Made by a program: the position numbers and the translations under genes | NCBI GenBank assembly: GCA_965247245.1 | Contig: CBDFGV010000003.1 | Coordinates: 2,790,001 to 2,854,000 of the forward strand | Source of the DNA: Tectiglobus sp965247245 | GTDB taxonomy: Bacteria; Pseudomonadota; Alphaproteobacteria; Rhizobiales; Hyphomicrobiaceae | Reading direction: 5' to 3' | DNA: 64,000 nucleotides | Part shown: positions 56,327-64,000 of the stretch, piece after piece | Layout: every line of letters begins with the position of its first letter | Numbering within the stretch: position 1 is the stretch's first letter | The notes under the pieces: generated by a model | Seen by the model: the letters and a program-made list of their open reading frames with translations, nothing else | Told to the model about the DNA's origin: nothing | Databases searched by the model: none

Positions 56327-57286
56327 ATGTCCGATCTGCCGCAAAGTGTGGAAATTCACGAAGAGGGCCCACGCGAAGGCTTCCAGATTGAGCCCGGCCC
56401 GATCGCAACCGCAGACAAGATCAAATTGATCGAAGCCTTGGCGGACACCGGTCTGAAACACATTCAGGTATGCTCATTCGTTAATCCGCGCCTGGTACCG
56501 GGATGGGCTGATGCAGAGCAGGTCGTAACCGGCTTCACAGCGAAGCCAGATGTTGAATACACCGCGCTTTGGTTCAATGCCAAAGGCCTCGAACGCGCCA
56601 TGGCATTCGCTGACAAGCTCACCAATTCCGGCTCGATATCGCTCTCGGCATCTGATGCATTCAGCCAGAAGAACTTGAACCGAACCCACGAAGACAACGT
56701 CGAGGCAATGCGCAAGCAGACCGCACTGCATTTGGAAAAAGGTCTTTCGGTTAGAAGAATTGGTGTTATGGCCGCCTTTGGCTGCAACTATCAGGGCGAT
56801 GTCGACCCCGCCGACGTGGTCAAAACCATCGAGGATGGCCTCAAGGTCGCCGATGAATATCAGACGTCGATCACGCTTCTCTCGCTGGCTGACACCATGG
56901 GTTGGGCGACGCCTGCCCGGATCGATCGCGTTGTCGGAGAGGTCCGCAACCGCTGGCCCGACAAGACAATCTCACTGCATCTCCACAACACGCGCGGCCT
57001 TGCAGTTGCCAACGCCCACGCCGGACTGAAGCTCGGCGTCACACGCTTCGACTCGACGGTCGGCGGCCTGGGTGGCTGTCCCTTTGCCGGACAGAAAGGT
57101 GCAGCCGGTAACATCTGCACGGAGGAACTCGTCCTACTCTGCGAGGAAATGGGCATTTCAACCGGTGTCGACCTCGACCAGCTTATTGAGGTCGGCCGAA
57201 TGGCTGAGGACATTGTCGGGCACATTCTGCCAAGCGAACTCATACATGCTGGCAGCCTCAACGCTTTTCGTAGGAAGGCAGCCTGA
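56327..57286 (+). CDS. HMG-CoA lyase-like (DRE-TIM) enzyme with altered metal site
   Basis: 319 residues of the DRE-TIM metallolyase family. The N-terminal motif is HEEGPREGFQ (residues 11-20): the usual RDGLQ aspartate that binds the metal is E17 here. The metal histidines are H218 and H220 in SLHLHNTRG, and the catalytic cysteine loop is GGLGGCPFA with C251, as in HMG-CoA lyase. It should split a 3-hydroxy-3-methylacyl-CoA or related compound. GAGGAGG lies before the ATG. It is first in an operon with a CoA-transferase (1-base overlap) and an amidohydrolase, so the substrate may not be HMG-CoA itself. Confidence 0.86.
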   Translation: MSDLPQSVEIHEEGPREGFQIEPGPIATADKIKLIEALADTGLKHIQVCSFVNPRLVPGWADAEQVVTGFTAKPDVEYTALWFNAKGLERAMAFADKLTNSGSISLSASDAFSQKNLNRTHEDNVEAMRKQTALHLEKGLSVRRIGVMAAFGCNYQGDVDPADVVKTIEDGLKVADEYQTSITLLSLADTMGWATPARIDRVVGEVRNRWPDKTISLHLHNTRGLAVANAHAGLKLGVTRFDSTVGGLGGCPFAGQKGAAGNICTEELVLLCEEMGISTGVDLDQLIEVGRMAEDIVGHILPSELIHAGSLNAFRRKAA

Positions 57287-58491
57287 TGTCGGCAACTCCT
57301 CTCGCTGGAATTCGCGTTCTTGAATTCAGCCACGCCGTCATGGGTCCGACGGCCGGTCTGATCATGGCTGAGATGGGCGCCGACGTGATCAAGATCGAAC
57401 CAGCGCCAGGTGGTGACCCGACACGGCGGCTTGGTGGCTTTGCGGCTGGTTTCTTTGCTGCCCTCAACCGCAACAAGAAGAGTATTGCCATTGACCTGAA
57501 GCAGCCGGAGGGACAGGCAGCACTTCACAAGATCGCGGCTGGCGCTGACATCGTGCTGGAGAATTACGCTCCGGGCACAATGGACCGCCTCAATTGCGGT
57601 TACGACCATCTCTCCGAGATCAATCCGCGACTCATTTATCTGGCCCTCAAGGGATATCTCAAGGGTCCTTATGAACACCGACCCGCCCTAGACGAAGTTG
57701 TTCAGTTTCAAAGTGGCCTGGCCTACATGACAGGTCCGCCGGGACAACCACTGCGGGCCGGCGCTTCGATCATCGATATTCTTGGTGCATCGTTTGGCGT
57801 GAATGCCGCCCAGGCCGCCTTGCATGAGCGGGCGGCAACCGGCAAAGGGCAGCGCGTCAGTAGTGCGCTCTTTGAGAGCGCTGCCTTCTTGATGTCGATC
57901 CCGATGGCCGGCATCGCGGCGACCGGCAAGGAACCACCACCAATGCCCGCCCGCCATGGCGCCTGGGCGATATATGATGTCTTTAAGACCGCCGAAGATG
58001 GCGAACTGTTTATTGGCGTTACCAGTGATCAACAGTGGGAGCGCTTCTCCGAAGAGTTTGGTCTGCGTGAGCTAGCCTCTGACCCGCGCCTCACCAGCAA
58101 TGTCACGCGCCTGGCTGAGCGATCCTGGTTGCTCCCCGCCGTCCAGGACGAGCTCATCAAGTACCCGCAGAAAGAGGTCGAACAGCGCTGTGAACGTGCC
58201 AACGTCTCATGGTCTCCTGTCAGCAAACCGGTCGACCTCTTCACCGACGAGCATTTGCTCGAAACAGGTGGTCTACTCGATGTCTTCGTCTCACGTTTCG
58301 GCGACGAAGAAGGACGTTTCGCGGGGCTACCGGCACTGCCGTTTGAGTTCGGCGCCAATCGCGATCGCCCCACCTTGCGCAATCAGCCACCAAAGATCGG
58401 CGAGCACAGCGAAGAGGTGCTCTCCGACGCGGGTCTGTCAGCAACCGAGATCGCGAACTTGAACGACCGAAAGATCGTCATCTCTGCCTAA
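57286..58491 (+). CDS. CaiB/BaiF family III CoA-transferase
   Basis: 401 residues. It begins LAGIRVLEFSHAVMGPTAGLIMAEMGADVIKIEPAPGGDPTRR and has the RNKKSIAIDLKQPEGQ motif typical of the family. The catalytic aspartate is D164 in GASIIDILGA. Family III enzymes move CoA between organic acids through an aspartyl-CoA intermediate in the cytoplasm. The start overlaps the lyase stop by one base (TGATG), so the two are translated together; the transferase most likely makes the CoA ester that the lyase cleaves. Confidence 0.92.
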   Translation: MSATPLAGIRVLEFSHAVMGPTAGLIMAEMGADVIKIEPAPGGDPTRRLGGFAAGFFAALNRNKKSIAIDLKQPEGQAALHKIAAGADIVLENYAPGTMDRLNCGYDHLSEINPRLIYLALKGYLKGPYEHRPALDEVVQFQSGLAYMTGPPGQPLRAGASIIDILGASFGVNAAQAALHERAATGKGQRVSSALFESAAFLMSIPMAGIAATGKEPPPMPARHGAWAIYDVFKTAEDGELFIGVTSDQQWERFSEEFGLRELASDPRLTSNVTRLAERSWLLPAVQDELIKYPQKEVEQRCERANVSWSPVSKPVDLFTDEHLLETGGLLDVFVSRFGDEEGRFAGLPALPFEFGANRDRPTLRNQPPKIGEHSEEVLSDAGLSATEIANLNDRKIVISA

Positions 58492-58542
58492 AGTCACACC
58501 TGACATCTGCAGTGCCAAACCAGTCCAAGAGGGAAGTCGTCT

Positions 58543-59784
58543 ATGTCGAAACCCACAATCCTGTTCCGCAACGCCCGCGTATTGGATGGCAGTGGACCGG
58601 AGGCGATAACCGATCAGGACGTCCTCGTCGAAGACGGCGTCATCACGGAGGTGACGGGTAGCCGATTGTCGACATCGGGCGCGAGCGTGATTGACCTTGC
58701 CGGCAAAACCCTGATGCCTGGTCTGATCGACTGCCACGTTCACGTCATCGCGACGATTGCCAACATCGCCATGAACGCCCAGTTACCGAACACGCTGGTT
58801 TCGCTCAGGGCATCAAAGATCATGCACGCCATGTTGATGCGCGGCTTCACCACCGTGCGTGACATTGGCGGTGCCGACATTGGTCTGAAGATGGCGGTTG
58901 AAGAGGGTACGATCGTCGGCCCCCGCCTCGTCATTTGCGGCAAGGCGCTCTCTCAAACTTGCGGACATTGCGATTTCCGTGGTCCCTATCACAATCGCAA
59001 CGTGGACTATTACGCAGACCGTGTCGGCACGCTGGGCCGTGTCGTCGACGGTGTCGACGCCGTTCGCCGTGCCTGCCGAGAGGAAATCAAGGCCGGCGCC
59101 GAATATATCAAGGTCATGGCCAACGGTGGCATCGCCTCGCCAACCGATCCAATCTACTTCTTCGGCTTTTCACGCGATGAATTGAAAGCCGCTGTCGAAG
59201 AGGCCCAGGGCGCCAAGACTTACGTCGCAGCCCACCTTTACACCGACGACGCCATTCGACGAGCCGTTGAATGCGGCGTGATCTCGGTCGAACACGGCAA
59301 TCTCATCCAGCCTGACACAGCTCGTTTCGTGAAGGAGCAGGGCGCCTATGTCGTGCCGACCAACATCACGTTCGACATCCTCGCCAAGGAGGGCGCAGCA
59401 ATGGGCGTGCCACCTGAGTCGGTGGCGAAGATTGAAGATGTCCGTAGTGCAGGACTGACAGCTCTTGAAACCCTGGCCGATGCCGATGTGATGATGGCCT
59501 ACGGCACGGATCTTTTGGGTGACATGCACAAGTACCAGTCCGACGAGTTCCCACTGCGCGCGCGTTACCTACCCGTCATGGAGGTCATCCGCTCGGCCAC
59601 CATCAACGCCGCCAAGGTTGTCGGCATGGAAGGCAAGCTCGGTATCGTTGCCAAAGACGCGCTGGCCGATCTGATCGTCGTCGACGGTGATCCACTGACC
59701 GACATTTCCGTGCTGACCAACCAAGGCGCGCACCTGCCTGCCATCATGAAAGACGGTCAGTTTGTGAAGAACCTGCTGGCGTAG
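58543..59784 (+). CDS. Metal-dependent amidohydrolase (imidazolonepropionase/prolidase-like)
   Basis: 413 residues of the amidohydrolase superfamily. The metal ligands are H65 and H67 in GLIDCHVHV, the likely carboxylated K190 in YIKVMANGG, H231 in AAHLYTD, H251 in VEHGN and the aspartate of YGTDLLGD. The N- and C-terminal strands form the usual small beta-domain. It hydrolyses an amide, lactam or carbamate in the cytoplasm. It follows the CoA-transferase after 51 bases and probably opens or frees the substrate acid of the pathway. Confidence 0.88.
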   Translation: MSKPTILFRNARVLDGSGPEAITDQDVLVEDGVITEVTGSRLSTSGASVIDLAGKTLMPGLIDCHVHVIATIANIAMNAQLPNTLVSLRASKIMHAMLMRGFTTVRDIGGADIGLKMAVEEGTIVGPRLVICGKALSQTCGHCDFRGPYHNRNVDYYADRVGTLGRVVDGVDAVRRACREEIKAGAEYIKVMANGGIASPTDPIYFFGFSRDELKAAVEEAQGAKTYVAAHLYTDDAIRRAVECGVISVEHGNLIQPDTARFVKEQGAYVVPTNITFDILAKEGAAMGVPPESVAKIEDVRSAGLTALETLADADVMMAYGTDLLGDMHKYQSDEFPLRARYLPVMEVIRSATINAAKVVGMEGKLGIVAKDALADLIVVDGDPLTDISVLTNQGAHLPAIMKDGQFVKNLLA

Positions 59785-59809
59785 AGAGGCTATCGGGCAC
59801 AAGGACGCC

Positions 59810-60976
59810 TTACAGCTTCTGATGCAATTCGCTGATACATGCTTCGGTCGCGAAGCACTTTCTGACTGCCTTCTTCAATGGCAATGAGACCCGGCCATTG
59901 ATCTTGACGTCCATAAATCCACGCCGGCGCAGAAAGACTTGCACGCGCAGAATATTTTGACGCCCGCCAATTCTGAGACTTCTGACAATGTCTTCTGCTG
60001 CTGGCTCGTCTTTCCCAAGGTCGCGCAATATTAAGGCACGCTTGAGAAGCAGCGCTGCTCTGTCCGGCCCCGAAAACGAGTAAACCAACTTAGTACGGTC
60101 TGTGTTGAGCAGTGTGTTCAGATCCCCCAATGCTGCATGCTTGTGGCCGGCAAAGAACAGCGCCGTCGCCCGCCCAGTCATTGCAATTTGATGATGGGGT
60201 TTGGCCTGCAAGATGACATCAAAGTCCTCCACCGCCTGCTCGAACTGACCTGTACTGTTCAGCACCTTGCCGCGCAAGAAACGCGCGCGCAGTTGATTGC
60301 CGTCTGCCTTGATCGCATCATCAAGGTCTGCCATGGCTGCGGCATATTGCTTAGAAAACAGTTGGATCTGAGCGCGTTCGACAAGAGCATAGGCATGCCC
60401 CGGTTCGCCCTCAATCACCTTTGTGAATAGCTCTTTAGCTTCACCGTACCGACCATCAGTCATTGCCTCGGAGGCCTTAAGGACTGTAAATCTTAGGTCA
60501 CCTCCGGTAATTCTTTGCGCCTCAGCAAAATGATAGCGAATGGTCTCAGCCTGATCCCGCTTGCCAAAAGCCGATCTCTCGGTCATCGCGAAACGAACGG
60601 CCATGACGTGGTAGTCGAGTGAGTCTCGTAGTGCCTCTCTCTCTGATTGGAGGAGCGCACGTATCTCCTGCTTTCGATTGAGCAGCTCGTAAACTACAAT
60701 TCGAACGAGTGCGGATTGAGCTTTGCTAAGTGGCTCATCCTGTGCGGCCTCGACGGCTGCATAGCATGTTCTAATCCGATCCTTAATGGTTGGTCCACGC
60801 CGGACGCACTCTGGATAAGAAGCACGTGTAATGAAGCCGTGACGCCCTACAGCATCGAGAACTTCCCGATACACAGGGTTCTCCAGCTTGGTTGACTGTG
60901 CCGTTTGCAGGCCCGTCAACACAAATATGATAGTCAGAACAAGACGAGCACAGGTTGCACAAGCCGTAGTCGGCAT
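59810..60976 (-). CDS. Exported TPR-repeat protein (second of a tandem pair)
   Basis: 388 residues with a signal peptide (about 1-30, containing ARLVLTIIFVLTGLQTAQS). TPR units are visible from about residue 170 (GRYGEAKELFTKVIEGEPGHAYALVERAQIQLFSKQYAAAMADLDDAIKADGNQLRARFLRGKVLNSTGQFEQAVEDFDVILQAKP). The C-terminal part ends with a short Cys-containing segment. It is probably periplasmic and binds other proteins. ATG at 60976 is chosen since AGGA lies eight bases before it. It follows its neighbour by 14 bases. Confidence 0.72.
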   Translation of the reverse strand: MPTTACATCARLVLTIIFVLTGLQTAQSTKLENPVYREVLDAVGRHGFITRASYPECVRRGPTIKDRIRTCYAAVEAAQDEPLSKAQSALVRIVVYELLNRKQEIRALLQSEREALRDSLDYHVMAVRFAMTERSAFGKRDQAETIRYHFAEAQRITGGDLRFTVLKASEAMTDGRYGEAKELFTKVIEGEPGHAYALVERAQIQLFSKQYAAAMADLDDAIKADGNQLRARFLRGKVLNSTGQFEQAVEDFDVILQAKPHHQIAMTGRATALFFAGHKHAALGDLNTLLNTDRTKLVYSFSGPDRAALLLKRALILRDLGKDEPAAEDIVRSLRIGGRQNILRVQVFLRRRGFMDVKINGRVSLPLKKAVRKCFATEACISELHQKL

Positions 60977-60990
60977 AACAGTCATCCTCA

Positions 60991-62220
60991 TCAGCATTGA
61001 ACGTCATGCATGCAGGCCGTCACCGCATCCGTGAACGCGAGATACAGCTCTGACTGATCCTTGGGCTGCTGGAAGTACCCCTTGGTGGTCAACCGCGACA
61101 TGAGATGATTGAGGAAATTGGCGTTATATTGCGAAGCAAGCGAGATCGCCTGCGTTGCTGAACCTATGGCATCTTCTGTTTGACCGAGCTGGCGTTGGCT
61201 CTCAGCTAGCTCCCAATACAGATTAGGAGAATCGAAGTCCTTACGGTGCAGCGAGATCGCTTTGAGCTGTTGTTTGATGGCCTCTTTCGGCTTGCCGACA
61301 AAACTCAACAGATGCCCAAGCTGCCGATACCCTTCTGACATCTCTGGATCAAGCTTTATCGCTTCACGCGCGTCGCGTATCGCATCATCGAAGCGCGGTT
61401 TGACGTCCGCACCAAACGGCATGCCTTTCAGCGTTTGTGCGCGCGCCGCATAGGCGACAGCCGACTTCTCGTCCGCAACAAGCTTATCCAGCCAAGCCTC
61501 CGCTTCCTTGAAGCGACCGAGCTGCCCAAGCGCGTGACCATGATCAACCACCGCAACGACATGCAAATCGACCTTGCGCTGGAATAGTTCATGCTTTGCG
61601 ATTTTCCCAAACTGCCCTTTGTTGCTCGCGATGTAACCGGTATCGGTAAGCACCTTGTCCCATTGCCTCAATGCTTCCGAAAGACGTGACCGCCGATGTC
61701 TCGCCCAGGCAAAGTTAGGATTAAGCTCAACCGCCCTATCAAAGTATTTCATCGCTTGTTTGAAGTCGCCCTGTGTCTGCGCGAGATAGGCAAGACCGTA
61801 ATGCGTTCGTGCACGCTGCGGCTTCGACAGCAATGCGTCATGGAGAAACTTCGCAGCGTCGAGATATGTGCCACCAAGGGCGAGCACCACGTAAGGCAGC
61901 ACATCGCGAACCTCCATGTGCTTGGGGTTCAGCTTCAAAACCTGCTGAAAGTCTCGATAAGCCTTTTCCATATCCCGCAGACTGTAGAGACCATATCCGC
62001 GCAGATAATAGAGTTCCGACCGCCTGTCCGAATCCGGCGCGGCGTCATTGAGGGCCTTATCGCAGGCTTGGAAGAACAACTGCCAGTCGTGCTGTTCCAT
62101 CAAGTTCTCTTTGGTGCATGCCAGGTTTGGCTGCACCTCTGCCCGCACAGTGGCTGGCAAGAGTATGAGACCAGTCGCAGTGAGAAGGATTAATTTTCGA
62201 CAAACCTGCCGCAAACACAT
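60991..62220 (-). CDS. Exported TPR-repeat protein (first of a tandem pair)
   Basis: 409 residues with a signal peptide (about 1-27, ending ATVRAEVQ). TPR-like helix pairs fill most of the chain (ELYYLRGYGLYSLRDMEKAYRDFQQVLKLNPKHMEVR; ARTHYGLAYLAQTQGDFKQAMKYFDRAVELNPNFAWARHRRSRL). It ends ACMHDVQC, a Cys-containing tail like that of its partner. It is probably periplasmic. AGGGG lies eight bases before the ATG at 62220; longer starts lack such a site. The two TPR genes form an operon and look like diverged relatives. Confidence 0.75.
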   Translation of the reverse strand: MCLRQVCRKLILLTATGLILLPATVRAEVQPNLACTKENLMEQHDWQLFFQACDKALNDAAPDSDRRSELYYLRGYGLYSLRDMEKAYRDFQQVLKLNPKHMEVRDVLPYVVLALGGTYLDAAKFLHDALLSKPQRARTHYGLAYLAQTQGDFKQAMKYFDRAVELNPNFAWARHRRSRLSEALRQWDKVLTDTGYIASNKGQFGKIAKHELFQRKVDLHVVAVVDHGHALGQLGRFKEAEAWLDKLVADEKSAVAYAARAQTLKGMPFGADVKPRFDDAIRDAREAIKLDPEMSEGYRQLGHLLSFVGKPKEAIKQQLKAISLHRKDFDSPNLYWELAESQRQLGQTEDAIGSATQAISLASQYNANFLNHLMSRLTTKGYFQQPKDQSELYLAFTDAVTACMHDVQC

Positions 62221-62380
62221 AGCACGTCCCCTGCCCATTTCATTGTGCAAGACGAGTGAACCAAAAGAGCTTAATTAGAGGGGCTATCGTGCGCTTCTAC
62301 ACGTAAAGATTGGCTAAAAGAACTTAGTTAACTGAGTAAACCCCAGCTTTGGAAGCACCTGACGCTATCGTCGGGCTGGA

Positions 62381-63706
62381 TCAACCCGTGCCGAGCATGA
62401 CCGTCGGAAGCCAGAGGGCCAGCGAGGGAAAGGCGATCAGCAGCGCCAGCACGACAAAGTGCAGCGCAATGAACGGGACCACGCCGCGGTACATATCACG
62501 CAGCGTAATCTCCGGCGGGGCGATGGCGCGAAAATAGAAGATGGCGCCAGCCATCGGCGGCGTCAGCATGCTGGTCTGCATCATGATCAGCAATGCGATC
62601 GAGAACCACAACGGATCAAAACCATAAGACTTGATGATCGGCATCGCGAGCGGCACCAGGATCAACATGATCGAGATAAGATCCAGGACGAAGCCGGCAA
62701 TGAACGTCACTAGCAAAATGACTGAGAGAGTGCCCCAGGCGCCCAGCTGCGATTGAGCCAGCAGAGACTGCAGAGCCGTTAAACCACCGGCGGCTGCGAA
62801 CACGCCGGCGAACATCAATCCCCCAACCACAATTGTCAGAACCATGGCCGTAATCGATAGCGTGGTGATCACGGCTTCCTTGATGACCGGATAGGACAAG
62901 CGGCCATAGCCATAGGCCATCAACACGCTGCCGATTGCCCCAATGGCAGCTGCTTCTGTCGGCACTGCAATCGCATAAATAATACTACCAAGGACGGCGA
63001 TGATGAGTGCAACCGGCGGCAACAGAACAATCGCGGTATGCAGCAGGCGCTCCGACAATGGGCGATCGTCAATGACGGGCTCAACATCGCTTTGAACTGC
63101 ACCAGGGCGAAGTGCGCAGTAAGCCATAATGTAAAAAATGTAGAGCCCGGCCAGAATCAAACCGGGGAACAACATCGCGGCAAACAGTTCGCCAATGCCG
63201 AGATCAGCAATCGTCGCGAGAATAACGACCAGGACGGACGGTGGTATGATCGAGCCGAGCGATCCGCCGGCACAAATCGTACCCGATATCAGCCCCTTGT
63301 CGTATCCATGCTTGAGCATCGCCGGCACTGCCAGCATACCGACAACAGTTTCCGTTGCGCCGACCACACCACTCGACATGGCAAACAAGATGCAGAGAAC
63401 AATGGCACCAACGGCAACGCCACCCGGCAGGCGATGTGTCCAAGAGTGAATTGTCTCGAACAGACCCTCCGCAATGCCGGACCGCTCCAACATCGCTCCC
63501 ATGAAGACGAAGAGTGGCAGCGCGGCAAGGATATGTGAGCCTGAGACTTCCTCGACCCGATGCGCAAACATAACGACGGCAGCGTCGCCGAATTGAATGA
63601 GGCCGAAAACGAATGCGACGGACATCAGGGAGAACGCCACCGGTACGCCGATGAATATCAGCATCAGCAGAACCGGGAACATCCAAGCGGCAAGTTCAAC
63701 GTTCAT
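62381..63706 (-). CDS. TRAP transporter large permease, DctM family
   Basis: 441 residues with about twelve membrane helices. DctM landmarks are VPVAFSLMSVAFVFG near the N-terminus, LPLFVFMGAMLERSGIAEGLFE, the MSSGVVGATETVVGMLAVPAMLKHGYDKGLISGTICAGGSLGSIIPPSVLVVILATIADLGIGELFAAMLFPG block, and the C-terminal membrane core. It takes up an organic acid with sodium, together with DctQ and a periplasmic binding protein. The ATG at 63706 overlaps the DctQ stop by four bases (ATGA). Confidence 0.92.
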   Translation of the reverse strand: MNVELAAWMFPVLLMLIFIGVPVAFSLMSVAFVFGLIQFGDAAVVMFAHRVEEVSGSHILAALPLFVFMGAMLERSGIAEGLFETIHSWTHRLPGGVAVGAIVLCILFAMSSGVVGATETVVGMLAVPAMLKHGYDKGLISGTICAGGSLGSIIPPSVLVVILATIADLGIGELFAAMLFPGLILAGLYIFYIMAYCALRPGAVQSDVEPVIDDRPLSERLLHTAIVLLPPVALIIAVLGSIIYAIAVPTEAAAIGAIGSVLMAYGYGRLSYPVIKEAVITTLSITAMVLTIVVGGLMFAGVFAAAGGLTALQSLLAQSQLGAWGTLSVILLVTFIAGFVLDLISIMLILVPLAMPIIKSYGFDPLWFSIALLIMMQTSMLTPPMAGAIFYFRAIAPPEITLRDMYRGVVPFIALHFVVLALLIAFPSLALWLPTVMLGTG

Positions 63707-63999
63707 TGTGCCGCCTGACGCTCTCGACCAAATGCGAACCGCAGACTGCGAATAGCTTCCGCGAGTATTTGCAAAGTAAACAAGCCAAAGCCGGTCGCCA
63801 CGATAGCGCGAACCGGCCAGATCACAGGGTTCCACGCCGACTCACCGGAGGTCTCACCGATCCGGAAGGCCTCGATCGCCACGCCCCCTAGTCTCCAGGT
63901 CATCCACATCGTCACGGGAAGCAAGAAGAAAGCATAAATGGCGCCATCAATGGCTGCCTGCCCGCGCGGCGGCAGACTGGCGTAGATGAAGTCAACGCG
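63703..63999 (-). CDS. TRAP transporter small permease, DctQ family (5' end cut by the window)
   Basis: The frame is open to the right edge, so the N-terminal part is missing; 98 codons are visible. The segment FIYASLPPRGQAAIDG is the conserved loop of DctQ proteins, followed by two membrane helices (AIYAFFLLPVTMWM and AIVATGFGLFTLQILAEAI). It couples with DctM just downstream. The genes for the binding protein and other operon members should lie beyond the window. Confidence 0.85.
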   Translation of the reverse strand, partial: RVDFIYASLPPRGQAAIDGAIYAFFLLPVTMWMTWRLGGVAIEAFRIGETSGESAWNPVIWPVRAIVATGFGLFTLQILAEAIRSLRFAFGRERQAAQ

Positions 64000-64000
64000 G

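Overview
The window looks like a stretch of alphaproteobacterial chromosome, most likely from Hyphomicrobiales (Rhizobiales) or a close relative. The support is the order PaaI-type thioesterase, rplM, rpsI, terC, argC, ctaA/COX15, the DUF2842 and DUF2147 proteins, a full CtrA-type box (TTAA-N7-TTAAC) between exopolysaccharide genes, and dense gene packing with many 4-nt overlaps. I see no tRNA, rRNA, insertion sequence, prophage or CRISPR array. Genus and species cannot be told from the sequence alone.

Region by region. 1-2.1 kb: the 3' part of a TrhO-type rhodanese and a class I/II aminotransferase. 2.1-8.6 kb: an XRE regulator, an orphan exported protein, and a TetR-HlyD-RND operon (tripartite efflux without its own outer-membrane factor). 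8.7-12.7 kb: a DUF533/TerB-like membrane protein and a convergent DevBCA-like ABC exporter operon. 13-17.7 kb: envelope and orphan genes (DUF2147, a large signal-peptide protein with a tail anchor, a YbjQ protein, micro-membrane proteins, a secreted coiled-coil protein, a thioesterase). 17.9-23.9 kb: housekeeping core (L13, S9, TerC, lytic transglycosylase, HAD phosphatase, ArgC, heme A synthase, DUF2842). 23.9-27.9 kb: divergent polysaccharide genes, a Wzz/GumC-like co-polymerase with a degenerate kinase domain and an O-antigen-ligase-like polymerase. 28-33.9 kb: three acyl-CoA dehydrogenases, a thioesterase and a LysR regulator. 34-42.3 kb: MscS-like channel, MepA endopeptidase, SMR transporter, alpha/beta hydrolase, TTC38-like TPR protein, TerB protein and an orphan. 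42.8-45.4 kb: two-subunit sodium:solute symporter. 46-47.7 kb: an enolase-superfamily enzyme and a CYTH protein. 48.2-55.1 kb: glutamate synthase gltB, an unknown ORF, gltD. 55.1-59.8 kb: a YghU-like glutathione transferase and an operon of HMG-CoA-lyase-like enzyme, family III CoA-transferase and amidohydrolase. 59.8-62.2 kb: two tandem exported TPR proteins. 62.4 kb to the end: TRAP transporter DctM and partial DctQ.

The most interesting items are: a LysR-paired acyl-CoA dehydrogenase homologue that has lost both possible catalytic glutamates and keeps an arginine at position 84, which points to a 3-sulfinopropanoyl-CoA desulfinase-like enzyme; a canonical EF-hand loop inside the sodium:solute symporter; a Wzz protein whose fused tyrosine-kinase domain has lost its Walker motifs; an HMG-CoA-lyase homologue with Glu in place of the usual metal-binding Asp; a near-perfect 30-bp palindrome beside the DevBCA-like exporter; and a cluster of micro-ORFs, one pair joined by a TTGA overlap.
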